A stretch of DNA of 64,000 bases. Source: Nymphalis io. Taxonomy: Eukaryota; Arthropoda; Insecta; Lepidoptera; Nymphalidae. Positions 24,650-37,210 of the stretch are shown here, in pieces (the first letter of the stretch is position 1; each line of letters opens with the position of its first letter). The notes beneath the pieces were generated by a model, which had not been told where the DNA came from, made no database searches, and was given only the letters and a program-made list of their open reading frames with translations. The DNA is taken from the NCBI RefSeq assembly GCF_905147045.1, contig NC_065889.1, positions 4,841,001 to 4,905,000 of the forward strand. The letters are read 5' to 3'. The position numbers were made by a program, and so were the translations under genes.

Positions 24650-25225
24650 ACAATATAAAACATTTTTGTAATAAAGTAATTTAGATTTTTATTTAAAAGA
24701 TTCTATTGAAATTGATTTTATTCCCTGTTAGTTTTTTAACGTTCACAAGGATTTAATATAATTATGATTTCACAAGAATTTTATTTTTCATTTGTTTGAT
24801 TAAAAAATCCTGAAATTCGATCCCAGCGCCATCACATCACATTTAAACATACACAAAAAATCACCAAAATCGGTCCAGACACTTCCGAGCTTATTTTATG
24901 CCGTAAACACATACTGAAGATACATATAAAGATTAAAGAAATTATAAAGAATTCATTGATAACTATTAGAGCATATATTACGCGTAATGTAGTTTGTGTG
25001 TGTGAGTACATTTGGTGTTCACAATCATGTTGGTGTATGTACCTACCTACATGAAACATCCCAAACATGCTTGCAGTTTACTTAACAACTACTTACGTCC
25101 AATATTCAAATTATTCCAACAGTATTGGATTAAATCTAAAAGTTTCATTTATTCATAATGTAGATTCTACCTGAAGAACCGGCAAAAAACTCAGTATTTA
25201 ATCTTTTGCATTAATTTACATCAGT
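24650..25225. other. gene A 3' flank with repeat fragment
   Basis: After the polyA signal, 24830-24930 contains AAAATCGGTCCAGACACTTC, a string typical of lepidopteran LINE 3' ends. No gene seen. Confidence 0.4.
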
Positions 25226-25227
25226 AT

Positions 25228-25332
25228 GTTCCGGTTTGAGTGAGCCAGTGTAATTACAGACACAAGGGACATAACATCTTAGTTCCCAAGGTTGGTGGCG
25301 CATTGTTAACATTTCTTGAAATGCCAATGGGG
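25228..25332 (+). repeat. interspersed repeat family D
   Basis: It reads TTCCGGTTTGAGTGAGCCAG and on to CCCAAGGTTGGTGGCGCATT, as in the other family D copies. Confidence 0.6.
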
Positions 25333-25334
25333 AT

Positions 25335-26245
25335 AATCTATTAAAAAACAGTTTTCAAACACACGGAATATTGTTGTGTTTACGATCAGTCGTAGCTCTA
25401 AGGAGCCTTTAAAAGCAACGAAAAATAAATATCAAACAATATCAACATCAAAACGAAGTTCTTCGGCGCGCCTCTGCCTATATCAAAATGATCAGATACG
25501 ATGCCGTCATCAAAGTAATTCCCCTTAAAGTAATAAATAACAATAACAATTATTGAACAGAATAATATAAAACTATACATTCAATAAACGCGGTAATAAT
25601 TTACTCGGTGACGCCATGATGTGTTAATATTCGTAGACATTTAAATACATGGCATTCGATGACACATCTGATATAGATTTTTTTCTTATAAGGCAATAAG
25701 ATGGAGGATGCTTCTGGAATTTTCTGTATCAATAAAATATTATTTTATTGTTATCATTCTTCTAAATGCATAAGTTATGTGTTTTGACACACAGAAACGC
25801 TTGGACGGGACAGATTTTAGTGAGACAGGAGTCGAATGCCTTGTAATAGGACCCTTTATTTTTGAACCGGCTTAAAAAAAGCAAGAGGTTTTTGAATTTA
25901 TTTATATATACGGATATGTATGGATAAATCGTGTAATAGTTTTTTGATTTTGGTCCTATTTTGAATTTATTTCTTTATATATACTTATATACACGGTTTC
26001 TCGTATATATAATGTAATAAGGATAAACAATTTGTGGATTTTTTACTTGTTCTCTGTATAATAAATAATCTCTTTATTTAAGATTTAAACATAATACAAA
26101 TAAAAACACTTAAAAAGAATGTCATTAAAAATTAAATAAACACAAAATCGCAATTATGCGTATTATTATTTATCAAAGACATTTAACACACATTTAGAAA
26201 ATACATCAATTATATACCAATATTACAAACGTTGACGAAAATGTT
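25335..26245. other. intergenic DNA, no supported gene
   Basis: A 60-codon minus-strand frame at 25398-25580 has a hydrophobic start, but no other support. The remainder is AT-rich. Confidence 0.35.
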
Positions 26246-26249
26246 AAGA

Positions 26250-26419
26250 AAAACATCGTGAGGAAACCTGCATGTGTACAATTTCACTGAAAATCAGCCA
26301 CATGTTTATTGCACCAACCCGCACTGGAGCAACGTGGTGGAATAAGCTCTATACCTTCTCCTCAAAAAAGGGACAAGAGGCCTTTAGGCCAGCAGTGGGA
26401 AATTCACAGGCTGTTACGG
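26250..26419 (+). mobile_element. SINE family A, 5'-truncated copy
   Basis: It begins at the AAAACATCGTGAGGAAACCT block and runs to the CAGCAGTGGGAA..CAGGCTGTTAC tail. The tRNA-like head is absent. Confidence 0.7.
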
Positions 26420-26757
26420 TTTACGACGAAAATGTATTGAAATTTGTTATATGTACAAAACCCTTATATATCAATATCAAATTTTGCTCGAAATTTTCGC
26501 TTAGTGTGAACCGATTTTGGTTACACTTTTTTATGAAAAAAACTGGTTGAAGGTGGTCCAATATAAATTTAATTAAAGCAACCGTACAGGTATTTAGATC
26601 GGTAGGTGATTAAGTAGTATTTAGGTAGTTTTTTGTAAAAAGAAGTATATTATTATTATTAAAAAAAACAAGTACAAGAAATAATTAATTAAACCTGTAA
26701 ATTAACCTAATTAATCTACTTACATCAGGTGTAAAACTAATAACAATAAAAAGTAAA

Positions 26758-26818
26758 AATTACTGTGACCTAATACTGAGTAGATAAACCACTCAGTATT
26801 AGTTAGGTCACAGTAATT
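26758..26818. repeat. long imperfect hairpin
   Basis: The left arm starts AATTACTGTGACC and the right arm ends with its complement. The arms are 24 and 28 nt, differ by one 4-nt insertion, and are separated by a 9-nt loop. It may be a minimal foldback element or a secondary-structure-templated mutation. Confidence 0.65.
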
Positions 26819-26819
26819 A

Positions 26820-27679
26820 ACATAACGTACCAATATCTACCACTAACATTAAGTTTTATTTTAAGGTTGTTTTCTTTAGTTTTTATTGTGGGAACATTTA
26901 ATTGACTTTACGAAAAATAAAAGAAAATTAGGATTAAGGTGAGACGAAACTCAAAAAAGGGTAAAATAACCACACAAATCATCCGTTGGTATTAATATTA
27001 ATTTACCTTAAATAGAGGTCCTGCCGTGTCGTCACAGCAGGTAGTCATCCTGTCTAAAGTAATGTGACCTGTTCACATACAGATGAATAGTTATTCACTG
27101 TTTATCTGCTATAAGACGACTAATTGTCGAGAGCCTTGGAATAGATAGACAAAAGTGGGCTACCGAAAAAAAAAATTTAAGTCTCCACGACTTACTTAAA
27201 CTGACTAATGAAAACATGACGAAAAATAGCAGTCTCGAATCTGTAGTTGTCACGTCACATTTAATGGCGTGCCTGCTATAGTATACCAAAGGCATGACAG
27301 TACGTTACCAAAACTTCATCTTCATCTATTGTACACAAGATCAAAAACACCCTTTTGACTTTCAAACAAAAAAACTTGGTTATCGAACGAATAAATTAAT
27401 TAACAACAATACGTCTTCTTTCAAACGATAAAATTATCGGCATTACCCAGTGGAGCAGTTAGACAAAACTTTCTTTCAACACTTAAGGACGACAGTCGTC
27501 CGACAAAAACGTCACTACAAAAGTGAGAACGCAGCCTTACAAGTCGTGGTGCTTGTAAGCTTATAATTTGCAAATCAGTAGAGAATAAAAAATTGTAACG
27601 ATGCTTCTCATTAAATAATTTGGTATCGCCCTGTAAAACTTTTTTTGTCTGTCCTTCTTCATGTTTTTTTGCGCTTTAC

Positions 27680-27745
<66 letters not shown>

Positions 27746-28000
27746 ATTGGATACGCTTTATCGATGACATGACTCGAAGGTTCGTTATTGAACATTTTTT
27801 TAAATTACAGTACTTTAAAATCATTCTGTACACATTGAAACAATGTATGCATAAACTATGTCATCACATAAAATTTACTACATCTTCATAACAAAAGAAA
27901 AGTAGGCGCATGCGACATGTGCAACGGTTGCGACATGTACATGTACGTTACGACTCCTGACCGGGTCGCGAATATGACGAACTGTTAATCCTTGTCACGT
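26820..28000. other. intergenic region upstream of gene B
   Basis: No coding sequence is supported. It contains the (TA)n tract noted separately. Sequence from about 27900 to 28106 is GC-richer and probably holds the promoter and 5' UTR of gene B, but I see no clear TATA box. Confidence 0.4.
27682..27740. repeat. (TA)n microsatellite
   Basis: About 57 bp of nearly pure TA dinucleotide. Confidence 0.95.
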
Positions 28001-28106
28001 AAGGTGGGGCACGAGACAAAGTTTCTCAACGGACTGTCCCCAAGGTCGGCTCATCTCCGGCCATTCATTAGACGTGTTAAGCTCGTGTAGTCGTGTAGTG
28101 TGCAAA

Positions 28107-30041
28107 ATGAGGAACCTAATTGTTTTGGTGTGTATTTGCGCCGTCGGTAAGTTTCATGAAAATTCATTATTTTTTTCATTCAAAATTACAGTTTTATTAA
28201 AACAATTTATTTTTCAAAATAAATAGTTTCTTATTGTATAACCTGGAGAATATATTCTGATTAATGTGTCTATGGCTATAGTAAGTTTATTTTAAATTAA
28301 TATTATTTTCAGTTTAATAATCCGAGCTGATTGTCCTGGGCTCTGTGCCATTAAGCCGAATAAACTATCACTATTCTGAGATTAACTTAGTTATGTTCAT
28401 TCTGTTTTCGCCTTAATTATTTTACATAAGTTCGGACAAAAGTGATTAACAATGTTTTTAACTTTTATATTTTATAGATTTATTTATGCTTTAGTTTCTT
28501 AACGCCTTTACGCGCGAAATCCTTGAAATTTAATTAACAATGAAATAAAGTTAACTACTCGAAAAAACAAAAACCGAAATCGCTAGAAACCGAAATGGTA
28601 ATTTATATACATAATATGATTGTGTGAAAACAATGATCAGCCTTATTTAAAGAATTCCCAGAGTTTGACGAACTGGGTATAAGCGAACAGCATTAACATA
28701 TCTATAGTCAGGCAGGCTAACAGAATTGTAATTTGATGTATACATATATTACATCATATTTATTAACTCCATATAATTATTAACTCCACAACATTCTTCG
28801 GAGTAATCTTACTCAAAGCTTCAGTGGAGTCTCCATATGTCATCTCTAGCAGGTAGACTCAGCTTCGCAGTTTATTCTTTAAGGAAGGTTAGGCAAATTG
28901 ACAGATATCGAAACTGCCAGGATCGTTTATTTCAGTTACTTCCATAGTATTATGTCTTACTGCATCCTTCTTTAGGGTAAAGCGGCTGACATTGAAGCGA
29001 TTTTCATTCTTCAAAAAAGCGCCCTACGGACTATTTATAATTTAGGAGCTAGAGCTTCACTCAGAGATGTATTTCTTGGTATTATGATAGTCGCATCACA
29101 GTATATTTATGCAAATATTTTATATGTATGTAGCAATTTACACAAAGAAAAGTGACATAAATCAATTTAACACTAGAAATAATAATAAAATAATCATTCC
29201 AAGCTTCCGTCTTAGTAATAACTTTATTAATCAATCGTTTTTAGGGCTAGGTGTACATCTTTGTATAACATTCCGCAGTTTATACTTGAGTTGCCACAAA
29301 GCAGGCTTCAATTAGTTATAAAAAATAATCTTATCAGTAAAGCCTATTTTATTACTGAATATATGTCTGACAAAAATGCGTGGGTTGAATGATTGCTGGA
29401 TCTCATGCAGGAACAAAGTGATGTTATTGATACAAATTTGTATACACAAAAAAAAGAATAATTACTGACTTTCTTGCCAGTTATTCTCGGTAGAATCCAT
29501 TCCGAACCGGTGGTAGCGCTTGACGATTGATAAGTACTTGTAAAAGTCTATTTAAATAAAAAATATTTTGATTTTGATATTTATCTGCTACAGATCCTGT
29601 ATCATTTCATCTAAAACTATTTATTAATAATTAATTATGTTTAATTCTTTAATAAAACTAGGCTTTAATTTGCTAGTTTACGCGATCCGCATCGTCTCAT
29701 ATAAACAAAAGATACAATGAATAATTCCTAACAGTATAATTATTTGAATGCCTATTGTATTCTCATAAGAAATTACCATTTAAGTCATAAAAATAGTTTG
29801 AAAAGCTAAAAAAAACATGCTTTAATGAACAGAAGAGTAGTATAAATTGTTCATTAGTCAACTTAAGTGTGCTTTTTATCTATTTTTAGAAGCTGGTTTT
29901 TTTTTCTGTATTCGAAATTTGTTATAATGTTTTTATAATTTTTTTAAAATTAAAAAAAAAAATTTAAGCCTTATAGTGAAAATGTAATTGATAGTTAAGC
30001 GTCATTAAAAAAGGCTTCTCTACTTTATATATATATATATA

Positions 30042-30102
<61 letters not shown>

Positions 30103-30107
30103 TTATA

Positions 30108-30144
<37 letters not shown>

Positions 30145-33100
30145 AAGTGCTGTTCTATAACAACCCAATATTCTTTGAATATGAACAAATATTGACTAAA
30201 CTGTGTGCACCTATTAACTAAAAAATGTATGAACGTCACCTGGCCTTGAATTTAAAGGATAACCAGCCTAAAATCAGCATAAAGATGTCATCTTCATGTT
30301 AGCATATCTCATTAATATTCAAAGTGACCTATCCGTCAACTATACATCCGTAAAGTTTAATTTACTGTGCTTATTATAAAAATATTATTCAAATGTATAT
30401 TAACGATTGCTTTCATATAAACTTCGTTAATTAATTATTTTTAATGGGGCGAAGACTTTTTTGATTTCCAAGACAAAATTAACTAATTAAAGAATATCAT
30501 TTTAAAAGTACTGATTACTTTTCATATTTCAGTTTTCATTTAATTTAATTTTTATTCTATATTTTCTATCAATGTTATATTTATATTGATTTTCTTATTC
30601 CATTACGAACACGAGTATATTATTTGCTTTTAAGCTTTTTATTTGTATTTTATTATATGTTATGAGAAATAAAATTATATTGATTAAACACGAATTACGT
30701 AAAAACGGTTGATACGTTTTAAAATCTAATAAATCATTGCAGCGTATGCGCGAGCTCAAAATTACGAGAACTTAGATTCTTTGAGTCAAAATCAAGAATC
30801 AGCTGTAGAAGAAAATTTAGCAAATGAAAATCCTAATTTCGGCTCAAGACTAAGTCAAGATGATAACAGTCAAGTTAACGGCGAAAGAGGAAGTATTTTA
30901 GACGATAACTACGAACAAAACACCACACCTAGCTCTATCTATTACGAAGCTCAAGGTACTACGGATAACGGCGAAAATGGCTATGAAGCTACTGAACGAA
31001 GTTCGGAACGCAAGGGAAGGTACCAATCTCTGCCTGATCAGGAAAATGAGGAATCTGCCCCAAGGGTGATTGGCAGTACAACATGTAAAGAAAAAAACGA
31101 AAGATACTCCATACCTGGAAGCTGTGACAGTTATATCGAATGCTTGGTGAGCTAATTTATGTACAAAAATTTGGTTTATTTACGTACGTAATTTACATTT
31201 GTAGTAAATTTATGTTATTGTATCTGAAATTGCAAACAATAAACCAATTTAAAATTGACTGATTAATAGATCTTGATGGCCTACGAATACCGATATTTTA
31301 TTGTAATTTATCATTTAAATTCAAGCTGAGTTACAATTTTTTGAATATTAATCTGACACTGGACGTAACATTTACGATTGATAAAATATTACTATTATTA
31401 CTATTATATATGTGTTTGTTTAATCTATGTTTTCGAGGCATACAACGTGACCCGTAAACTTTTGCTCCATTGACTCTTTCTTTATTATCTACAGAATGGC
31501 ACAGCAGAAGAAAAACAATGCCCAGATGGTTTACGTTACAACCCAAATGTGAAATTCAATGTTTACCCTTGCCAATACCCCATCGACGTCCCATGCCTTG
31601 GGAGAGCAGCTTTACGTAAGTACAATATTTGAATCATACTGTCCTCTATTATCAGGTCCGGACTTAGAGATTCACGTCTTGACATTTGAAAACACCCCAT
31701 TCTGAAGCAGTAAGAGTAAAATTATATCATTTTTGGCTGGGTTAGGCCGCGGCTGGCCGGTTAGGCCGATGTTTTGTAGGCCTAGGCATAAATCTGAGGC
31801 TGTGTGTTCTTGGCCGTATATACGTATCTTCTTGATATATGGTATTATAAAATAGCATAATATATTTAAGAAGGAATTTTGAAGCCATTGAAGTCAAATA
31901 TTGGTATATATTTTACATTATTTGTTATTGTTTAGTAAAATAAAGAAAAATAAAATTTATTTATAAAATTACGTACTAACAAATACAAACGTATTGAAAA
32001 AGATTCGCGACTAAATTAATTAATATTCTAACTTATAACATTACTCTATTTGTTTGAGGTCAAAACTTATATTATTTATTTAAGATGTATTTTGTTTGTT
32101 TCTGAATAAATATTTATATACGAGTAAAATTTTTTTATTTTTTTGGAATTAGGTAACAATTTTTGTAAAGGAATATTGATATATATATATGTATGTTTTT
32201 TTTAATAAATAAAGTTAATAATCTAAAATTCAATTCTTTGCTTGCTTCAATTGTGTTTATAATTAACGTTGGTGCTCGGTGATTTAGGAACGTGACAAAA
32301 GTGTATGAATGTAGTCGACATGTATGACCTGTAACCTGTAGTGGAGTGGCCTAGCATTAGACTTCAAATTTTTTCCTTTAATAGTAAACGAAGCCTTCAA
32401 CGACGTCAAGAAGCGTGGTTGCTCGGTAATTGTTAAATAAAAGGAATTATCGAAATAGAATAATTAGAGAAATATACAAGATTGTACAGAATATTGACAT
32501 GACTGGCTAGTCGAGCATGCGCAAGTAAACGGAACTGATATTTTGTTCATTCCAGAACCAGCACAGCCTACCAACGATTGTCCACACCAATTCGGTTACT
32601 TCAAGACTGGTGACTCTCGCAACTGCAGTGGTTTTAGGAACTGCGTGAATGGTGTTGGTTACGATTTTACATGCCCTGAAGGACTCGCCTTTAGCTCTGA
32701 TAATTATCGCTGCGAGTGGCCCGATGAAGTCTCGGACTGTGACGCCGAAGGTAAGAACATACCGTGGTAGCTTTATTAAGTTTTATTATACATTGTCAAT
32801 CAAGACTCGTAGTAATTTATGCTATCCTTGTATAAGTATATTTTTGCCAAAAATCACAATCTATTTAAACGTTGCTATACAAACTAATTTTATGATTTCA
32901 AACGTAACTATGAAACTATATATTCCTGATTAGCATATGTAAGATGAAATCCATAGCGTATATACATTTCAACAAATCTCAGTAAATAGCGGCTGCTTTC
33001 ATTTTGCAATACTCGTACCTAAAACATTGCTATAGTACGAATCCGTGCGTATTTAAGCGTTTCGCTACTATAGTTACGATTTTACAAACCTTACTAATGC

Positions 33101-36100
33101 GTATTTAAAATTACAAACTCTCATTTAAGTTATCTACGATTTGTCATGAGTATATAGATAATATGTTTTTTTAAATAATGCACAATAAATATATTACATA
33201 GAAGGTCTATGAAAAAATAATAAAAAGCTACATAAGCGAAATACCATTTAATTTGTAATTATTCTCTTTGTTGATTGAATCTATCCCCCGCAGTTTTTCA
33301 CGTTATGTTTTGACTATGCAATTTACATGCTTGATTTATAAAAAATATAAATACATTAGCATCTTATTAAAAAAATAACTAACCTATAAAAATACCGGAT
33401 TCATAGGCGTCTATGATTATAGCTCCATAATTTGGGATTGCAGCGTAAAATGATATGTTCTAAAACCTGCCTCATTTAATGGGCTGTGTTTCCGAAAATG
33501 ATTTTCCATATCTAACTGCTAATTCTTGAGATTACCGCTTTTTAAATAAATTTAAATATTACCTAACTTTTAATCTTTTTTTATATTATAGAATTCACTG
33601 CAATTGCAATATTGTCAGTATAGGACAAATCGAACATTTTCTTTTAAACCGACAAATCTCGACGGACTTGTCCGTGCCTTTGGTGTATCATTCATTTATT
33701 TTGATTTATTTTAGTTTATTTTTTATATCAATGAATATTTCTTTTTCTCGCATACAAAACGAAATTTGTATTTGCATAGCATTAATACTTAAAATACTTC
33801 AACGTTCTCTTCTTACACTTTAACGTGACAACACGTCATTATGATATTAGAATCCCGGATGTATTAATACACGGTTACAGGAGCTGACACAAGATAACGG
33901 AATAAAAATATCTTTATAATTAAAACAGAATCCCTTGTAAAAGACACTTTGCTAAAAGCATGTACAAAAACTTTTTCAAATTTCAGCTTTCCTCGGCTTC
34001 CGTTGTCCTGAAATACCAATTTCAAAAGAACTCGGACCTCCAGCTGGCTTCAGAACGTACAGGTAAAATAACTTATTCATAAAATATTTTATACATTCCT
34101 ATAATAGTTATTGCTATTAGTAATAACAAGTTTATATAAGTACCGACGACATCAAGTCGATCGATTATAAACCAAATTGATTTTAAATTACAAAAATTTA
34201 ATCGGTATTAATTACTCAATACCTCGTTAAAAGTCAATTGTCCAAAATTGAAGGTAACGCGAGTAGTCGAAATTCTATGTTATCTAAGGTGAAAGACAAA
34301 TTACTGTGCAAAACGGGAAAATAATTTATTATTTTTTGAGTATGGTGTTGCACAACTTGCATGTCGACCTTACCTTATTATCCGATCCGAAACAGCCTGT
34401 GAATGTCCCACTGCTGGGCTAAAGGCCTCCTCTCCTCATTTTGAGGAGAAGGTTTGGAGCTTATTCCACCACGCTGCTCCAATGCGGGTTGGTTATTATA
34501 TAATATACATATTCTACCAATACTACATGTATATTGCAGTATTTGAAAATAACTTTTCTACTTATTACAACATTATTTACTTGAATAGAAATTGAAGAAA
34601 CAACATTTTCATTTTGTAACAAGAATGACTATAATAAATTTCGCAACTTAAAATCATTCGTAAAATTACAAATAAGTAACCATTTATACCTACAATTATA
34701 GTATTAGTGCTAAGGAGACAGTTGAAAACAGGTTACCTAATGATCGGTCAGGTGGCAGGTCGTGGCTAAATGTCACCGATGAGTTGCGACCTTCGGATTA
34801 TGTAATTTCTCGTACAGAAATACCAAAGGTTTTGTTTTACAAGTTTATGTATAATCATTCAAGCGTAAACATATATACGGAATGATTATCGATGCGTTGA
34901 ATATGTTATACTATATGTAATTGTGTATGTAGATAAATAATACCATAATAATTAATTTACATGATGCATATAGCGATAAATTATGCGACTTGGTGGTGGC
35001 TTTGTGCAAGCCTGCTTAGTTGTTACTACCCATTTATCACACATTGTTGTTGCATGTGTTCCGGTTTGAAGGGTCAGACTTTCAGATAGGAAAGCACACT
35101 GAGCCATTGTACCTAATTACATAAGGAACATAACATCTTATCGTTAGTTCCCAAGATTGGTGGCGCATTGGCAAAGACTGTTTTATTGTAGGTAATAGAA
35201 AAGAAAGAGAAAGTCGAATTCAATCCACCACGCTTTAGTTATTATTTACACCTACATGTCAAAAAACACTCAACAAACTCCTTCTTATACTTTCGGACTT
35301 TTCAAAAACATTACTTAAACTGTAAACAGAACATTAACTGTTAAAAATGTCAATGCTGCTCACCCGGAAATGAATTTAAATTTTCTCAAGAATATAATTA
35401 ATATTTATGAAAATATTTTTTATAAATATTAATTATGTTGAATTTAATATTCAACTTACGTAACAAAACAAGTATTTTTTAATTAAATTAATTTAATTAA
35501 ATGATAATTATTAATAATACAACTAACTCCATATATTAGATTAGATCATTTTTTTATATTGTGATCCATCTCTAGAAGATTATACAAAATTTAACGGCAC
35601 AAAATTCAGTTACAAAATTTTAATAGGTTAAGTTAAATAAAATGCTAAATTAAAGAAAGCGCAATAGACTAGACTGGTAACACTTGCGATTGCGCGAATA
35701 AATGAAATTTTACTACTAAGAACGTGAACAATAAATATATGTGATATTATTATTATAATAACAATTTTCCACTAAAGTTTTGTACCTGCTTAAGAAATAG
35801 TTGAATAGGAAAATAGAAATTGAGAATAGAGGACAAAATGAAATGTTAACGAAACTCGTTCTGTCGTCCAAATATCTTTTTTTTTTAAATAACTAGGCTG
35901 ACGAGCAAATGGACCACCTGATGGTGGTCACCAATGATCATAGACACTGGACTGTAAGAAATATTACCCATCGCTTACATCGCCAATGCGCCATCAACCT
36001 AGGAAACTAAGATGATATGCCCCTTGTGCCTGTAATTACACTGGCTCACTCATCCTTGCCACAGATGGACCGACGATTTAAAAAAAGTGGCAGGTACGGC

Positions 36101-36869
36101 ATGGATGTGGACTGCCCAAGATCGGGATGGTTGGCGTTCTATGGGGAGGCTTTCGTCCAGCAGTGGACGACAAAATGCTGAAAAAAAATATCTCATCCTT
36201 CAAACCGGAACACAACAATACCAAGTACTGTTGTTTTGCGGTAGAATTTCTGGTGAGTGGGTGGTACCTACCCAGACGAGCTTGCACAAAGCCCTACCAC
36301 CTGATATAATAATCATAATCTTCAGCTCGTCTCGTCTCGTCTTAATATACTTGTTTGTAAGTGCTTTAAAACGTTAAACTAGTGATCATTCGTGAGGTTT
36401 TATACAAAAAGACTCGCGACTTACGTTTTTTAATTTTAAATATTGGGTTCCTTAAAAATACAACTGCTTATAACAAATGACTTTGTAAGCAGATTTCGCT
36501 GTAAATAAGGTAAAGAAACTCATCTTAATGGATATGTTTTTCAGATCCCCTAACGATTGTCAAATTTACTTCATCTGTATTAATGGCAAACCTCGCCGGC
36601 TGTCCTGCGGTGGATTCTCTGCTTATGATGAGTTCACCGAATCCTGCGTCGCGGCTGATGAAGTATCAGCTTGCCCCGTAGAACTGAGAAACGAGGCGAA
36701 GCGGTCCAGAGACGCGGAAAAACAACGACTCACGGCTCAAGTTGCTTTCGAAAAACTTAGATATGCTCCACAAGACGCCACTGAATATCCAACAACGGTG
36801 GAACCGTTCTATCAACCAGGACAATTTGAATTGATAGAAAATGAGACTCAAAGTCCAGAGCAAGAATAA
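28107..36869 (+). CDS. obst-E: gene B: obstructor-E-like chitin-binding protein (CPAP3 family)
   Basis: Exons 28107-28146, 30743-31146, 31495-31615, 32556-32750, 33987-34062 and 36545-36869 join in frame to 386 residues. The signal peptide is MRNLIVLVCICAVGAYARA. Residues 20-127 form an acidic, Ser/Asn/Glu-rich linker absent from gene C. CBM14 domains lie at about 128-183, 197-252 and 259-323, each with six cysteines; CPDGLRYNP, CPEGLAF and INGKPRRLSC are typical motifs. The tail (324-386) is charged, with an EAKRSRDAEKQRL stretch, then Pro/Gln/Glu-rich. The order of domains, the domain 2-3 junction (EAFLGFRCP) and the charged tail resemble Drosophila obst-E, a chitin-binding protein shaping larval cuticle; this naming is by recollection and moderate. 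Intron phases are 1, 0, 1, 1, 2. The polyA signal is AATAAA at 37040-37045. The last intron lies partly inside the segmental duplication, so the last exon has an orphan copy at 53363-53633. Confidence 0.88.
28830..29480 (+). mobile_element. degraded non-LTR retrotransposon fragment (C-terminal part)
   Basis: Across frameshifts it translates to GRLSFAVYSLRKVRQI, then ADIEAIFILQKSALRTIYNL, then SQYIYANILY and INQFNTRNNNKIIIPS. That is the order seen after the reverse transcriptase in jockey/CR1-type LINEs of Lepidoptera. It lies in intron 1 of gene B and is broken by frameshifts. A small repeat piece (29500-29580) follows. Confidence 0.75.
30025..30140. repeat. (TA)n microsatellite with interruptions
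   Basis: About 115 bp of TA repeats with occasional C and G, in intron 1 of gene B. A 91-codon minus-strand frame through it is only TA translation. Confidence 0.95.
34391..34492 (-). mobile_element. SINE family A, 3'-end fragment in gene B intron 5
   Basis: It includes the CAGCCTGTGAATGTCCCACT tail and the TTCCACCACGCTGCTCCAAT block, then stops. Only the 3' third of the element is present. Confidence 0.75.
35057..35172 (+). repeat. interspersed repeat family D in gene B intron 5
   Basis: TTCCGGTTTGAAGGGTCAGA through TTCCCAAGATTGGTGGCGCA, with a short insertion compared with other copies. Confidence 0.6.
35884..36310. mobile_element. composite transposon remnant in gene B intron 5
   Basis: An inverted family D block (about 35900-36060) is followed by plus-strand DRDGWRSMG, read in shifted frames as ..AQDRDGWRS..EAFVQQWT. 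This is the C-terminal signature of RTE-type LINEs. The duplicated copy at 52695-53125 keeps the same arrangement with fewer frame breaks. Confidence 0.65.
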
Positions 36870-36879
36870 TTTTAACTAT

Positions 36880-37136
36880 ATTGTCAACTTATACTGTTTC
36901 TAATAATTGTAATTGTATATAATTATATTTTAATGTAAGCCATAAACGATCAACTCACAACGAGTATCATTATATGTATATTCATATCTCCATTTAATTT
37001 TTGTAATGTATAGTCAATTAATGATAGTGCCATTCATCGAATAAAACAATTCTTGAAAAAATATGTAATTTTATTTTAACGACAAGTGATTTATGAGCAT
37101 AAATTCTATTAATTATTTTTTAATTATCAGCCGAAG
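36880..37136. other. short B-C intergenic spacer
   Basis: Only about 270 bp separate gene B's stop from gene C's TATA box, and B's polyA signal (37040) lies within it. The whole spacer is copied near 53640-53900. Confidence 0.6.
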
Positions 37137-37170
37137 TATAAAATCGTTGCACATCGATATTGATCTCATT
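37137..37170 (+). promoter_or_regulatory. gene C core promoter (TATA + initiator)
   Basis: TATAAA at 37137-37142 lies about 30 nt before a CTCATT initiator-like site and 74 nt before the ATG. Both elements are kept in the duplicate at 53900-53933. Confidence 0.6.
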
Positions 37171-37210
37171 CGCAATCGTTACTGCTGTGAAAGTCGTCAG
37201 ATCCTCAACG

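Noticed and set aside
25398..25580. 60-codon minus-strand frame with hydrophobic start
   Set aside because: It is short, with no splice context or family resemblance; it could be a small membrane peptide but there is no positive evidence.
29964..30239. 91-codon minus-strand frame
   Set aside because: Most of it is repeated Ile-Tyr from translation of the TA microsatellite.
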